Assembly (NCBI GenBank): GCA_041497995.1
Contig: JBGQHM010000033.1
Coordinates: forward strand, 1 to 30,987
DNA length: 30,987 nucleotides
Source: DATKMS01 sp041497995
GTDB taxonomy: Bacteria > Desulfobacterota > Binatia > HRBIN30
Direction of reading: 5' to 3'
Below the pieces are notes generated by a model, which was not told the DNA's origin, ran no database searches, and saw only the letters and a program-made list of their open reading frames with translations. The position numbers and the translations under genes were made by a program. The stretch's first letter is position 1; each line of letters begins with the position of its first letter. Positions 22,947 through 30,653 of the stretch are shown piece after piece.

Positions 22947-23675
22947 TCAGCCACCGCGCCGGGCGGTTTGCACGGGAGGGAGGAAGTAGAGTGGGTCGTG
23001 GGCGACGTTGTCTTCGCGCACTTCGAAGTGCAGATTCGTCCCCGTCGTGCGGCCGCTGTCGCCGACCTTGCCAATCACGTCTCCGCGTCGCACACGCTGC
23101 CCCTCGTGCACGCCGTTGCTCTGGTTGTGCGCGTATACCGTAGCCAAGCCCTCGGTGTGGCGGACGATGATACAGTTGCCATAGCCGCGGAGGAAATCGC
23201 TATAGATCACCTCACCGTCCTCGGCGGCCAACACTTCGCTGCCGGCCGGGGCGCTGATGTCAATGCCATCGTGAAAGCTACGGCCGCGCTGTCCGAAACC
23301 CGAGGTCACTGTGCCACCGGTCACTGGCCACAGGAACTTCTTGCTGACGCGCGGTGGCCCTTGTTGGTGGGACGGGCGCGCATCAACCCCTCGGGGCGTA
23401 ACAAGATTCACCGGCACGGTGCGCCGTGCACCGGGGATCTTGAGTCGTTGCCCAACCTCCAAGCGCGACGCGTCAGACAAGTGATTAGCTTGGGCAAGCG
23501 TGTCGACAGGGACGCCGTAGGCCTTGCTGATCCGGTAGAGGGTCTCGCCGGGCCGGACCTCGTGATACACGGCGCGACTGCACCCTGCGATCGCGGCAAG
23601 CAACGCCACGGCCACCACCGGCGTCACCCGCTGCGTCGCCGCCCGCCTCCGCAACCTACCTCCCAGTGCGCCCAC
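22947..23675 (-). CDS. LysM/M23 lipoprotein, NlpD-like
   Basis: A 242-aa envelope protein starting at GTG 23675. The lipoprotein signal ends in lipobox IAGC (Cys32). A LysM peptidoglycan-binding domain spans ~37-82 (YHEVRPGETLYRISKAYGV...LEVGQRLKIP). The LytM/M23 domain (~112-235) has His135-x3-Asp139 (FHDGIDI), His183 (YAHN) and His216. The first His of the usual HxH pair is Asn214 (TNLHFEV), so it may be a non-catalytic activator of cell-wall amidases, as NlpD is. Gene order surE-pcm-nlpD matches many proteobacteria, where rpoS often follows; here apt follows instead. Periplasmic side of the envelope. Confidence 0.88.
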   Translation of the reverse strand: MGALGGRLRRRAATQRVTPVVAVALLAAIAGCSRAVYHEVRPGETLYRISKAYGVPVDTLAQANHLSDASRLEVGQRLKIPGARRTVPVNLVTPRGVDARPSHQQGPPRVSKKFLWPVTGGTVTSGFGQRGRSFHDGIDISAPAGSEVLAAEDGEVIYSDFLRGYGNCIIVRHTEGLATVYAHNQSNGVHEGQRVRRGDVIGKVGDSGRTTGTNLHFEVREDNVAHDPLYFLPPVQTARRGG

Positions 23676-23708
23676 GCCTTCAGTCGGCGCGGGCTCTGTA
23701 GCCCGCGC

Positions 23709-24353
23709 TTACCCCTCCCACCCGTATTCGCCGATGAGCTTCACAAAGCGACACTCACCGAAGTAGTCCACCTGCAGTCCGCCCGATTCCTTGCGGATGC
23801 GCGCCAGGCCCTGGAGCTCCGCCTCGCCGAGCGGCAGCACCAAGCAACCGCCGTCTGCCAGTTGCTGAATCAGCGGCCGCGGCACCTGCTGCACGGCTGC
23901 GGTTACGATGATCGCGTCGAAGGGCGCCGCTTCGCACCAGCCGGTAACCCCATCGCTGCGGCGCACATGGATCTGGTCCGCGTATCCCAAGCGCGCTAAG
24001 AGGCCGCGTGCCTGCTCCGCGAGGAGCTCGATCCGTTCGATACTGAAGACCTCCGCGACGCACTCGGCCAGCACAGCAGCCTGATAACCAGAGCCTGTGC
24101 CGATCTCCAAGACCCGATCAAAGCCCGTCAGCTCGAGCACCTGAGTCATCAGCGCCACCATGTACGGCTGAGAAATGGTTTGCTCGGCATCAATAGGGAG
24201 CGGCGAGTCGTCGTATGCACGCGACTGCAGCGCAGGATCCACAAACAGGTGGCGCGGAACCGCCCGCATCGCTGCCAACACCCGGGGATCGTGGATGCCG
24301 CGCGCGCGCAGCTGCGTCTCCACCATCTGGTTGCGGGCGTCTTCGTAGATCAT
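23709..24353 (-). CDS. pcm: Protein-L-isoaspartate O-methyltransferase
   Basis: A 214-aa cytosolic repair enzyme that methylates isoaspartyl residues in damaged proteins with SAM. The start block NQMVETQLRARGIHDPRVLAAM, the AYDDSPLPIDAEQTISQP block and the SAM motif VLEIGTGSGYQAAVLA are family hallmarks. FDAIIVTAAVQQVP is the conserved post-motif. ATG 24353 overlaps the surE stop (ATGA, 24350-24353), and this four-base overlap fixes the start although the frame is open further. It is followed 33 bases later by the M23 lipoprotein gene. Confidence 0.95.
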   Translation of the reverse strand: MIYEDARNQMVETQLRARGIHDPRVLAAMRAVPRHLFVDPALQSRAYDDSPLPIDAEQTISQPYMVALMTQVLELTGFDRVLEIGTGSGYQAAVLAECVAEVFSIERIELLAEQARGLLARLGYADQIHVRRSDGVTGWCEAAPFDAIIVTAAVQQVPRPLIQQLADGGCLVLPLGEAELQGLARIRKESGGLQVDYFGECRFVKLIGEYGWEG

Positions 24354-25099
24354 GGCCACTGTACGGTCAGATGCTGCAGTTGCTCGAGCGACCGGTAGTT
24401 GGTCAGGTCCAGATGCAAGGGCGTGACCGATATCAAGCCGCGCTGCACGGCGCTGAAGTCGGTGCCCTCGGCATCGACGAAGTCGAGTTGGCCGCCACCG
24501 ATCCAATAGTACTTCTTGCCGCGCGGATCGACTTTCTCGACGATGGCGTCGCCATAGCGTCGCTTTCCCTGTCGGGTGAATGCGAAGCCCTTGATCTCGG
24601 CGGCGGGCAGCGCTGGAACGTTCACGTTGAGCAGCGTATCGGGCGGCAACGGGTCCCGTAGCAGACGGGCAGCCAGCCGGCAGGTGAAGTCGGCTGCCGG
24701 GGCGAAGTCGAAGCGTCCTGTTCCCACCAGCGACACCGCGATCCCGGGTACGCCGAGGAGGGTTCCTTCCATTGCGGCAGACACGGTACCCGAATAGGTG
24801 ATGTCGTCACCGAGGTTCGCCCCGAGGTTGATTCCGGAGATCACCAAGCGTGGTCGCTCACGCAAAATCCCGTTGAGCGCCACGTTCACGCAGTCGGTGG
24901 GCGTACCGTCTACGGCAAACGTACGCGGCCCGACCTCCTCGATACGCAGTGGACGCTGCAACGTCAGAGAATGACTGACCGCGCTTTGATCGCGGTCCGG
25001 CGCCACCACCCACACCTCATCCAACGACGCCAGCGTTACCTGTAAGGCCCTGAGACCTTCCGAGGCGACGCCGTCGTCGTTGCTCAGCAGAATCGCCAC
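24350..25099 (-). CDS. surE: 5'/3'-nucleotidase SurE
   Basis: A 249-aa metal-dependent nucleoside monophosphatase and survival protein. The N-terminal ILLSNDDGVASEGLRAL carries the metal ligands Asp8 and Asp9. APDRDQSAVSHSLTL and VISGINLGANLGDDITYSGTV supply the conserved Ser and Asn ligands. The start is GTG 25099, where the family N-terminus begins; no clear ribosome-binding site is seen. It begins 62 bases after the tRNA-Pro 3' end and is translationally coupled to pcm, the standard surE-pcm arrangement. Confidence 0.95.
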   Translation of the reverse strand: MAILLSNDDGVASEGLRALQVTLASLDEVWVVAPDRDQSAVSHSLTLQRPLRIEEVGPRTFAVDGTPTDCVNVALNGILRERPRLVISGINLGANLGDDITYSGTVSAAMEGTLLGVPGIAVSLVGTGRFDFAPAADFTCRLAARLLRDPLPPDTLLNVNVPALPAAEIKGFAFTRQGKRRYGDAIVEKVDPRGKKYYWIGGGQLDFVDAEGTDFSAVQRGLISVTPLHLDLTNYRSLEQLQHLTVQWP

Positions 25100-25160
25100 G
25101 CGGCCACGCTACCACCCGCGTCCGAGTGAGGCAAACCTGCGTCAGCCGTGAAGGAGAGAG

Positions 25161-25234
25161 TCGGGGCGGCGGGATTTGAACCCACGACCACTCGCACCCC
25201 AAGCGAGTGCGCTACCAGTCTGCGCCACGCCCCG
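25161..25234 (-). tRNA. tRNA-Pro (anticodon GGG)
   Basis: The minus strand folds into a 74-nt cloverleaf. The acceptor stem CGGGGCG pairs with CGCCCCG, followed by discriminator A. The anticodon arm CTCGC-TTGGGGT-GCGAG places GGG at the anticodon, reading Pro codons CCC/CCU. The T-arm contains GGTTCAAATCC. The 3' CCA is not encoded. The gene lies between the small winged-helix gene and surE on the same strand. Confidence 0.93.
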
Positions 25235-25247
25235 AATCGGTGGGTAC

Positions 25248-25300
25248 GCCCGCCGTGCGGGCTTGTGGTGTTTCTAGTGCCACGTTACTAGCGGAAACAC
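25248..25300. repeat. Two adjacent hairpins upstream of tRNA-Pro
   Basis: Bases 25248-25253 and 25257-25262 form GCCCGC/GCGGGC with a three-base loop. Bases 25268-25278 pair with 25287-25300 (GTGTTT+CTAGT with ACTAG+AAACAC, three-base bulge). They fill the gap between the winged-helix gene and the tRNA. No T-run follows on the minus strand, so an intrinsic terminator is not clear; processing or regulatory roles are possible. Confidence 0.45.
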
Positions 25301-25323
25301 AACCGCGAACGGAGCCGTGTGAC

Positions 25324-25593
25324 TCAAGCGCTGGAGGAACGGAGAAGGTGACGAGCACCGGAGTCGCTCAAGCGCACGGTGCCGGCATCCTCGTCGACCC
25401 AGATCAGGCCCTCGCCGGACAAAAATCGCAACGCGGTGGCAATGCTGCTGCCGGTCGTACCCAGCGCGTCCGGCAGCTGCGCGAGCTCCACACCACTTCC
25501 CACTCCCCACAGTTGGTAGCCAATCATCAGGGTGCGCAACAGACCGAATACCAACTCACTTCCCGAGCGTTCGCGTACCGTTCCCAGCGTCAT
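25324..25593 (-). CDS. Small winged-helix DNA-binding-like protein
   Basis: An 89-aa protein whose middle resembles a winged helix-turn-helix. A helix GVELAQLPDALG and a recognition-helix-like SSIATALRFLSGEGLI are followed by a WVDEDAGTVRLSDSGARHLL wing ending in the 'LTxxGxxxL' pattern seen in MarR/PadR-like regulators. No family can be named. ATG 25593 has only a weak site upstream. It lies between the MerR-type gene and tRNA-Pro, on the same strand. Codon choice is GC3-rich as in neighbours, which favours real coding. Confidence 0.55.
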   Translation of the reverse strand: MTLGTVRERSGSELVFGLLRTLMIGYQLWGVGSGVELAQLPDALGTTGSSIATALRFLSGEGLIWVDEDAGTVRLSDSGARHLLRSSSA

Positions 25594-25733
25594 GCCTGCT
25601 CAATCTCCGTTGACGCTTTCAGCAACGGCCATGCCACGAATCGCGAGCGTGCTGACCGACTTGCTAGCCACGGGCGCACGCTTTTGGTGTCCGTTCGCTA
25701 CATTCCTGACGGCAGCGCCCATGCGCAACCCGA

Positions 25734-26096
25734 TCAGGTCAGCATGCGGTGCAGAGATTCGACTTCCTTGCGAAGCTGACTGAGAACGGTGCGATAGATC
25801 CGATCACCTGGTGGTAGTTCGGCTTGACGGCGCTCTTCCTTTTGGAGCGTCTTGAGACGCTTACGCGCTCCCTCGATGGTGAAGCGCTCGTCGTGCAGGA
25901 GGCGTTTGATGTGCAATAGTGTCTCGACATCACGCCGTCGATAGAGACGATGCTTCGAACGCGTCTTGCTCGGACGGACGACGGTGAACTCGCTCTCCCA
26001 GTACCGCAGCACGTATGGTTGGACACCGACGATCGAAGCCACCTCGCCGATCTTGAAGTACAGTTTGTCCGGCAGCTGAGTTTTCGCGTCAGACAC
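25734..26096 (-). CDS. MerR-family transcriptional regulator
   Basis: A 120-aa regulator with an N-terminal MerR winged helix: YFKIGEVASIVGVQPYVLRYWESEF, then HRLYRRRDVETLLHIKRLLHDERFTIEGARKRL as the conserved second half. The C-terminal ~40 residues are a short coiled-coil dimerisation helix with no Cys-rich effector site, so it is not a metal sensor. Start is GTG 26096, nine bases after ihfA ends. A MerR gene directly after ihfA is common in Deltaproteobacteria-type genomes; its targets are unknown. Confidence 0.92.
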   Translation of the reverse strand: MSDAKTQLPDKLYFKIGEVASIVGVQPYVLRYWESEFTVVRPSKTRSKHRLYRRRDVETLLHIKRLLHDERFTIEGARKRLKTLQKEERRQAELPPGDRIYRTVLSQLRKEVESLHRMLT

Positions 26097-26105
26097 GCTC
26101 GACCG

Positions 26106-26393
26106 CTAGGTTCCGGGGTTCATGCTTTTCTTCAGAACTTGACTGGCTTTGAACGTCAGGACGGTGCGCCCCGAGATGGTGATCTCATCACCGGTCTGGG
26201 GATTGCGCCCCTTGCGCGGGCGCTTGCGGTTGACGACGAAATTACCGAACCCCGAGATCTTCACTTTCTCGCCGTGATCCAGGCGGCTCTTGATGATCTC
26301 GAAGATCGACTCGACAACATCGCTCGCCTCTTTCTTCGAGAATCCGACCTTCTCGTAGATACGTTCGACAATGTCGCCTTTGGTCATCGTCAC
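26106..26393 (-). CDS. ihfA: Integration host factor alpha subunit
   Basis: A 95-aa DNA-bending HU/IHF protein. MTKGDIVERIYEKVGFSKKE and KVKISGFGNFVVNRKRPRKGRNPQTG are diagnostic, and the latter includes the DNA-inserting Pro of the arm (RNPQTG). The ERIYEKVGFSKKEA opening is IhfA-like rather than HU-like. GTG 26393 is chosen because GGAGGG (26400-26405) is six bases upstream; the canonical-looking ATG at 26387 is the alternative and differs by two residues. It follows pheT by 26 bases, the standard pheST-ihfA order. Confidence 0.92.
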   Translation of the reverse strand: MTMTKGDIVERIYEKVGFSKKEASDVVESIFEIIKSRLDHGEKVKISGFGNFVVNRKRPRKGRNPQTGDEITISGRTVLTFKASQVLKKSMNPGT

Positions 26394-26419
26394 GCCGGAC
26401 CCTCCCGGTGGCAAGTGCC

Positions 26420-28816
26420 TTAGCGCGGCTCAACGTGCAAGGTGCTCTGCACGGCGGTAATCAATCGGGCGTGCATCTCGTTCACCTCGGCATCGGTCAG
26501 GGTCCGATCCGGAGCGCGATAACAGATGGAGTACGCCAGGCTCTTCCGCCCCGGAGGGATGGGCGGCCCGATGTACTGATCGAACAAGAACACATCCGCG
26601 ATCAACTGTTCCCCCCTAGTCCATGCCCTGACGAAACGAATCACTTGGTCGGACGCAAAACTCTCCTCAGTCACAACCGCAAGATCTCGCACAACCATGG
26701 GAAATCGCGGAAGATCTTTGAAGATGACTCGGCGCGGACAATACTCAAGCAACTGATCCAAGTCAAGCTCAAATGTCCAGCAAGGTCCGGTGACTCTGAG
26801 CTCTTCTTCAACCGCGGGATGCAAGCTACCCACGATGCCCACGAAGTGACCGTCGATCTCAATACGAGCAGTCTTGCCAGGATGGAACGCGGTCAGACCG
26901 GTGGCTGGTAACCAGCTGGCCTCCCGTACGCCGAGGGCGTCGAGCACGGATTCAACGAGACCTTTCACGTCGGTGAAGTCGTGCACTGCTGCCCCGGCCA
27001 AACCACTGGTGGGAACCTTGCGGGCGATCGCCACCGCCAGTCGCAGTCCTTCCTTGAAACTGTCGTCCTGCCAGAACACCTTGCCAAGGCAGAACAGCGC
27101 GGCCGCGGATCCACCCTGGTCGACGTTGTCGCGCACCGCGCGGATCAAGCCGGGGCACAAGCTGCGCCGCATCTCGGGCTCGTCCTGGGTGACTGGGTTG
27201 ATGATGGCGACTGGTTGGCCGCTACCGCCGAGGCCGGGAAACAGCGCATTCAGACGACGAGAGCAGAAGCTGAGCAGCACGGCCTCATTGAGACCTAGCG
27301 CTGTCAGCAAGCGCTTCAGATCCCGCAGGCGGCGCTCGTCCGGCCGCTCTGCGCCGCCTGACAGCACGCATTCAGGCAACGTGGTCGGGAGGTTCTCATA
27401 GCCGCCGAGGCGCACGATCTCCTCGATGATATCGACCTCGCGGGTCAGATCTGAGCGGTACGTTGGCGGCACGACCGTCAAGGTGCCTCCGGTAGCTGGT
27501 GACACACTGAGGCCCAAGGACTTCAGGCGCGACGCCACTTCAGCCCGGCCGATGCTCATACCCAACAATTCATTCACGCGCTTGAGACGCAGCGAGATCG
27601 GCGCCGGTGGCTGCGCGGATGGGTAGACATCCACCCGCCCGCGAGCGACGCTCGCACCACACTGCCGCACCATCAGCGCCGCGGCGCGATCCGCAGCCGG
27701 CGCTACGCCGTCAATGTCCGTCACGCGTTCAAAACGGTACGAGGCTTCCGAACGCAGCCCCAGTCGGCGCGCGGTCCGGCGTACGGCGCTAGGCGCGAAC
27801 CACGCACTCTCCAAGAGCACCCGGCGTGTGGTGTCAATGACCTCGGTGTCCGCGCCACCCATGATCCCGGCAATGGCAACCGGCAGGTTCCCACTGGTGA
27901 TCAACAAGTCGTCGGGGGCCAGGTCGCGAACCTGGCCGTCGAGCGTCACGAAGCGCGCATCGTTCCCGGCACGCCGTACGACGATCTCCTGGTTCGGCAA
28001 CCGATCAAAATCGAACGCGTGCAGCGGCTGCCCGCGTTCAAGCATTACGTAGTTGGTCACATCGACTACGTTGTTGAGGGGTCGCATGCCGACGGCCCGC
28101 AGGCGGTTCTGCATCCAGGTCGGGGACGGCGCGATCTTGATGTCGGTCAGCACCCGACCGACGTAACGGCTGCACAGATCCGCGTCGGCAATGCGGATCG
28201 CGATGAGGTTCGCCGCCGCGTCGTCCGCCTCACGCACCGTCAGCCGCTGCCGACGCAGGCGCTGCCCGGTCAACGCCGCGATCTCGCGCGCAATGCCCAT
28301 GATGCTCAAGCAATCGCCGCGGTTGGGTGTGATGGCAATCTCAAGGACCGTGTCTTCCAGTCCCAGGAGCGCCGCGACACGCTCGCCGATCGCCGCCTCG
28401 TTCGGCAAGATCAGTATGCCCGACGCGTCAGATCCGATTCCCAGTTCGACCTCGGAGCACAACATTCCCGCCGACGACACGCCGCGCACCTCTGCGGTGG
28501 TGATCGTCTTTCCACCCGGCAATGACGATCCGGGTGCCGCATACGCCACGCGTTCACCAGCACGCAGGTTGGTCGCGCCACACACCACTGTGACCGTGGT
28601 ATCGCCACCCGGTCGGACCTCACACACACTCAGGCGGTCCGCCTGCGGGTGCGGATGCACGCGGACAAGCTCGGCACAGACGACGCCTGCCAAGTCGCGT
28701 CCGGTGTCCTCGATCGACTCCACTTCGAGGCCCGCCATGGTCAGGCGCTCTGCCAGCTGCGGCACGGGCAGGTCGAGGTCGACGAACTCGCGCAGCCAAT
28801 TCCAAGTAACCTTCAT
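26420..28816 (-). CDS. pheT: Phenylalanine-tRNA ligase beta subunit
   Basis: A 798-aa protein, near the 795 aa of E. coli PheT. It forms the alpha2-beta2 enzyme with PheS that charges tRNA-Phe. Domains in order: EMAP-type tRNA-binding OB fold (~40-150, VVCAELVRVHPHPQADRLSVCEV), B3/B4 editing domain (~210-385), B5 domain (~405-475), core catalytic-like domain, and C-terminal FDX-ACB domain (~705-798, DLPRFPMVVRDLAVV...SICYRAPDRTLTDAEV). It starts 21 bases after pheS. No strong ribosome-binding site is visible, so coupling to pheS is likely. Confidence 0.96.
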   Translation of the reverse strand: MKVTWNWLREFVDLDLPVPQLAERLTMAGLEVESIEDTGRDLAGVVCAELVRVHPHPQADRLSVCEVRPGGDTTVTVVCGATNLRAGERVAYAAPGSSLPGGKTITTAEVRGVSSAGMLCSEVELGIGSDASGILILPNEAAIGERVAALLGLEDTVLEIAITPNRGDCLSIMGIAREIAALTGQRLRRQRLTVREADDAAANLIAIRIADADLCSRYVGRVLTDIKIAPSPTWMQNRLRAVGMRPLNNVVDVTNYVMLERGQPLHAFDFDRLPNQEIVVRRAGNDARFVTLDGQVRDLAPDDLLITSGNLPVAIAGIMGGADTEVIDTTRRVLLESAWFAPSAVRRTARRLGLRSEASYRFERVTDIDGVAPAADRAAALMVRQCGASVARGRVDVYPSAQPPAPISLRLKRVNELLGMSIGRAEVASRLKSLGLSVSPATGGTLTVVPPTYRSDLTREVDIIEEIVRLGGYENLPTTLPECVLSGGAERPDERRLRDLKRLLTALGLNEAVLLSFCSRRLNALFPGLGGSGQPVAIINPVTQDEPEMRRSLCPGLIRAVRDNVDQGGSAAALFCLGKVFWQDDSFKEGLRLAVAIARKVPTSGLAGAAVHDFTDVKGLVESVLDALGVREASWLPATGLTAFHPGKTARIEIDGHFVGIVGSLHPAVEEELRVTGPCWTFELDLDQLLEYCPRRVIFKDLPRFPMVVRDLAVVTEESFASDQVIRFVRAWTRGEQLIADVFLFDQYIGPPIPPGRKSLAYSICYRAPDRTLTDAEVNEMHARLITAVQSTLHVEPR

Positions 28817-28837
28817 GTGACGAACTCTGACGTCCTC

Positions 28838-29863
28838 TTAGAATTGCTGCAGGAAGCGTACGTCGTTCGCGAAGAACAGTCGGATGTCGTTGATCTGGTG
28901 CTTGAGCATCGCGACGCGCTCCACGCCCAAGCCGAAAGCGAAACCCGACACGGCTTCGGGATCGTACCCGACCGCCTCGAACACGTTGGGATCAACAAGC
29001 CCGGCGCCAAGGATCTCCAACCATCCGCTACCCTTGCAGACCCGGCACTGCGGATCCTTGCCGCCGCACTGCAGGCAGCCGATGTCGATCTCGGCGCTGG
29101 GTTCAGTGAATGGGAAGAAGCTGGCCCGAAAGCGCAGCGCTCTCGCCTCGCCGAAGATCCGGCGCAGCGCCAGTGTCAGCACACCCTTCAGGTCGCCAAA
29201 GGTGATGTGGCGGTCGACCATCAAACCCTCGACCTGATGGAACATCGGCGAGTGGGTCATGTCGTTGTCGTGGCGATAGGCGGCTCCGGGCGCGATGACG
29301 CGCAGCGGTGGTTTCTGCTGCTCCATCACACGGATCTGCACCGGCGACGTGTGCGTGCGGAGCAGCCGGCCACCGGCGACGAACAGCGTGTCTTGCATAT
29401 CACGCGCCGGATGGTCGGCCGGCACGTTGAGAGCGGTGAAGTTGTGGTAGTCGTCCTCGATGTCGGGGCCCTGTGCCACGCTAAAGCCCATGCCGACGAA
29501 GATGTCGACGATCTGCTCCATCGTTTGCGTGATCGGATGCAAGCGGCCCTGAATCGGGCGGCGACCGGGCAAGGTGACATCAACCCGCTCATGCGCCAGA
29601 GCCTCCGCGAGTGCCGCGGCGCGCAGCTCGGTCAGGGCGTTCTCGATGCGCCGTTCAACCTCGTCCTTGACGTCGTTGAGCAACACGCCAATAGCCGGGC
29701 GCTCGGCAGGGTCAACGTCGCGCAGGCCGCGCACCGCAGCAGTGAGCTCGCCCTTGCGACCGAGGAAACGGACGCGCACGTGCTCGACGTCAGTGTCAGT
29801 CGTCGCGCTCGACAACGCCGCTAACGCTTGCTGACGGATATGCTCAAGGGTCTCTATCATCAT
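28838..29863 (-). CDS. pheS: Phenylalanine-tRNA ligase alpha subunit
   Basis: A 341-aa catalytic subunit. The N-terminal ~100 residues form the helical coiled-coil domain (EHVRVRFLGRKGELTAAVRGL). The class II core has motif 2-like FHQVEGLMVDRHITFGDLKG and motif 3 SGFAFGLGVERVAML. A CLQCGGKDPQCRVC segment holds four Cys, as in bacterial PheS forms with a zinc-like insert. Two adjacent ATGs (29863, 29860) could start it; the ribosome-binding site is weak. The gene lies 119 bases downstream of rplT, a gap with alternative hairpins. Confidence 0.95.
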   Translation of the reverse strand: MMIETLEHIRQQALAALSSATTDTDVEHVRVRFLGRKGELTAAVRGLRDVDPAERPAIGVLLNDVKDEVERRIENALTELRAAALAEALAHERVDVTLPGRRPIQGRLHPITQTMEQIVDIFVGMGFSVAQGPDIEDDYHNFTALNVPADHPARDMQDTLFVAGGRLLRTHTSPVQIRVMEQQKPPLRVIAPGAAYRHDNDMTHSPMFHQVEGLMVDRHITFGDLKGVLTLALRRIFGEARALRFRASFFPFTEPSAEIDIGCLQCGGKDPQCRVCKGSGWLEILGAGLVDPNVFEAVGYDPEAVSGFAFGLGVERVAMLKHQINDIRLFFANDVRFLQQF

Positions 29864-29881
29864 GGCCGGTCCCAGCAGTTA

Positions 29882-29934
29882 CCCGCCTCCCAAGCGGCGC
29901 GCCTGCGCAGCCCTGAGAGATCTTCGGCGGGCTG
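29882..29934 (-). promoter_or_regulatory. Mutually exclusive hairpins between rplT and pheS
   Basis: Arm 29926-29931 (GGCGGG) can pair with 29882-29887 (CCCGCC), while the overlapping 29929-29934 (GGGCTG) can pair with 29908-29913 (CAGCCC). The two foldings compete, as in attenuators. No T-run and no Phe-rich leader peptide are seen, so this is a weak candidate; the high GC makes chance pairing likely. Confidence 0.25.
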
Positions 29935-29982
29935 GGATTCAGCCGTGCCGGCAAGCCATCGACTGGCGACGCGCGGAAAGGG

Positions 29983-30342
29983 TCAGGCGGCGAGGTGCGC
30001 CTTGGCAACTTCGGCGACCTGCTGGAAGCCCGCAGGGTCACGCACCGCGATGTCCGCCAAGACTTTGCGATCGACGCCTACCCCGCCCTGCTTCAAGCCA
30101 TGCATGAGCTGGCTGTAGCTCAACCCGTTCAAGCGGGCGGCGGCATTGATGCGGACGATCCACAAGCCACGAAACTCGCGCTTGCGAACCTTGCGGTCGC
30201 GATACGCATACGTGAGGCCCCGTTCGACCGTTTCGCGCGCCTGCCGATACTGTTTGCGGCGACCGCCAACGTAGCCCTTGGCCAGCTTGAGGATCTTCTT
30301 GTGGCGGCGACGGGCTTTCGTGCCCCTCTTTACTCGTGGCAT
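29983..30342 (-). CDS. rplT: 50S ribosomal protein L20
   Basis: A 119-aa protein that binds 23S rRNA early in large-subunit assembly. MPRVKRGTKARRRHKKILKLAKGY and KFRVRKREFRGLWIVRINAA-type blocks identify it, here KVRKREFRGLWIVRINAA. Length is standard. AGGAG lies about six bases upstream of ATG 30342. It follows rpmI with 81 bases between. Confidence 0.97.
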   Translation of the reverse strand: MPRVKRGTKARRRHKKILKLAKGYVGGRRKQYRQARETVERGLTYAYRDRKVRKREFRGLWIVRINAAARLNGLSYSQLMHGLKQGGVGVDRKVLADIAVRDPAGFQQVAEVAKAHLAA

Positions 30343-30377
30343 CTCTACTCTCCTGCGAAGTGCACTCGTCTAGCATT

Positions 30378-30412
30378 CCGGCCCCAGCGGAACAAGGTTC
30401 ACGCCTGGCCGG
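30378..30412 (-). promoter_or_regulatory. Hairpin in the rpmI-rplT gap, possible L20 control site
   Basis: CCGGCC at 30378-30383 pairs with GGCCGG at 30407-30412, with a further GCG/CGC pairing inside. No T-run follows, so it is not a terminator. In E. coli and Bacillus, L20 represses its own operon by binding leader RNA; this stem could play such a role, but no L20-site consensus was tested. Confidence 0.3.
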
Positions 30413-30423
30413 CTGGAGGGCGC

Positions 30424-30621
30424 CTACAAGTAGGGTAGCAAGCGCTCCATGGCCTTCTTATTGGTAGCGTCGACCGTCGGCGCGTGCCGCAAATGGCGCT
30501 TCTGCTTGCGGGTCTTGGTGGTCAGAATGTGCCGTCGGTAAGCCTTGTGGCGCTTGAGCTTGCCGGTTCCGGTGATCTTGAACCGCTTCGCGGCGCCGCG
30601 GCTAGTTTTGATCTTGGGCAT
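30424..30621 (-). CDS. rpmI: 50S ribosomal protein L35
   Basis: A 65-aa basic protein, standard length. MPKIKTSRGAAKRFKITGTG and the KRHKAYRRHILTTKTRKQKRHL block are diagnostic for L35. GGAGG lies eight bases upstream of ATG 30621. It follows thrS directly (32 bases), with no infC between them. Confidence 0.97.
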   Translation of the reverse strand: MPKIKTSRGAAKRFKITGTGKLKRHKAYRRHILTTKTRKQKRHLRHAPTVDATNKKAMERLLPYL

Positions 30622-30653
30622 CTCGAGTTCCTCCGTTTGAGAATCGTGTTCGC

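Noticed and set aside
22880..23074. Longer apt start
   Set aside because: It would overlap the peptidase gene and adds residues foreign to the family; GTG 22879 has its own ribosome-binding site.
25207..25783. Plus-strand open frames across the tRNA-Pro and winged-helix region
   Set aside because: They run antisense through tRNA-Pro or the winged-helix gene, lack ribosome-binding sites and show no domain.
29864..29982. Phe-rich leader peptide upstream of pheS
   Set aside because: The only short frame seen there (six codons after an ATG) has no Phe codon and no ribosome-binding site.
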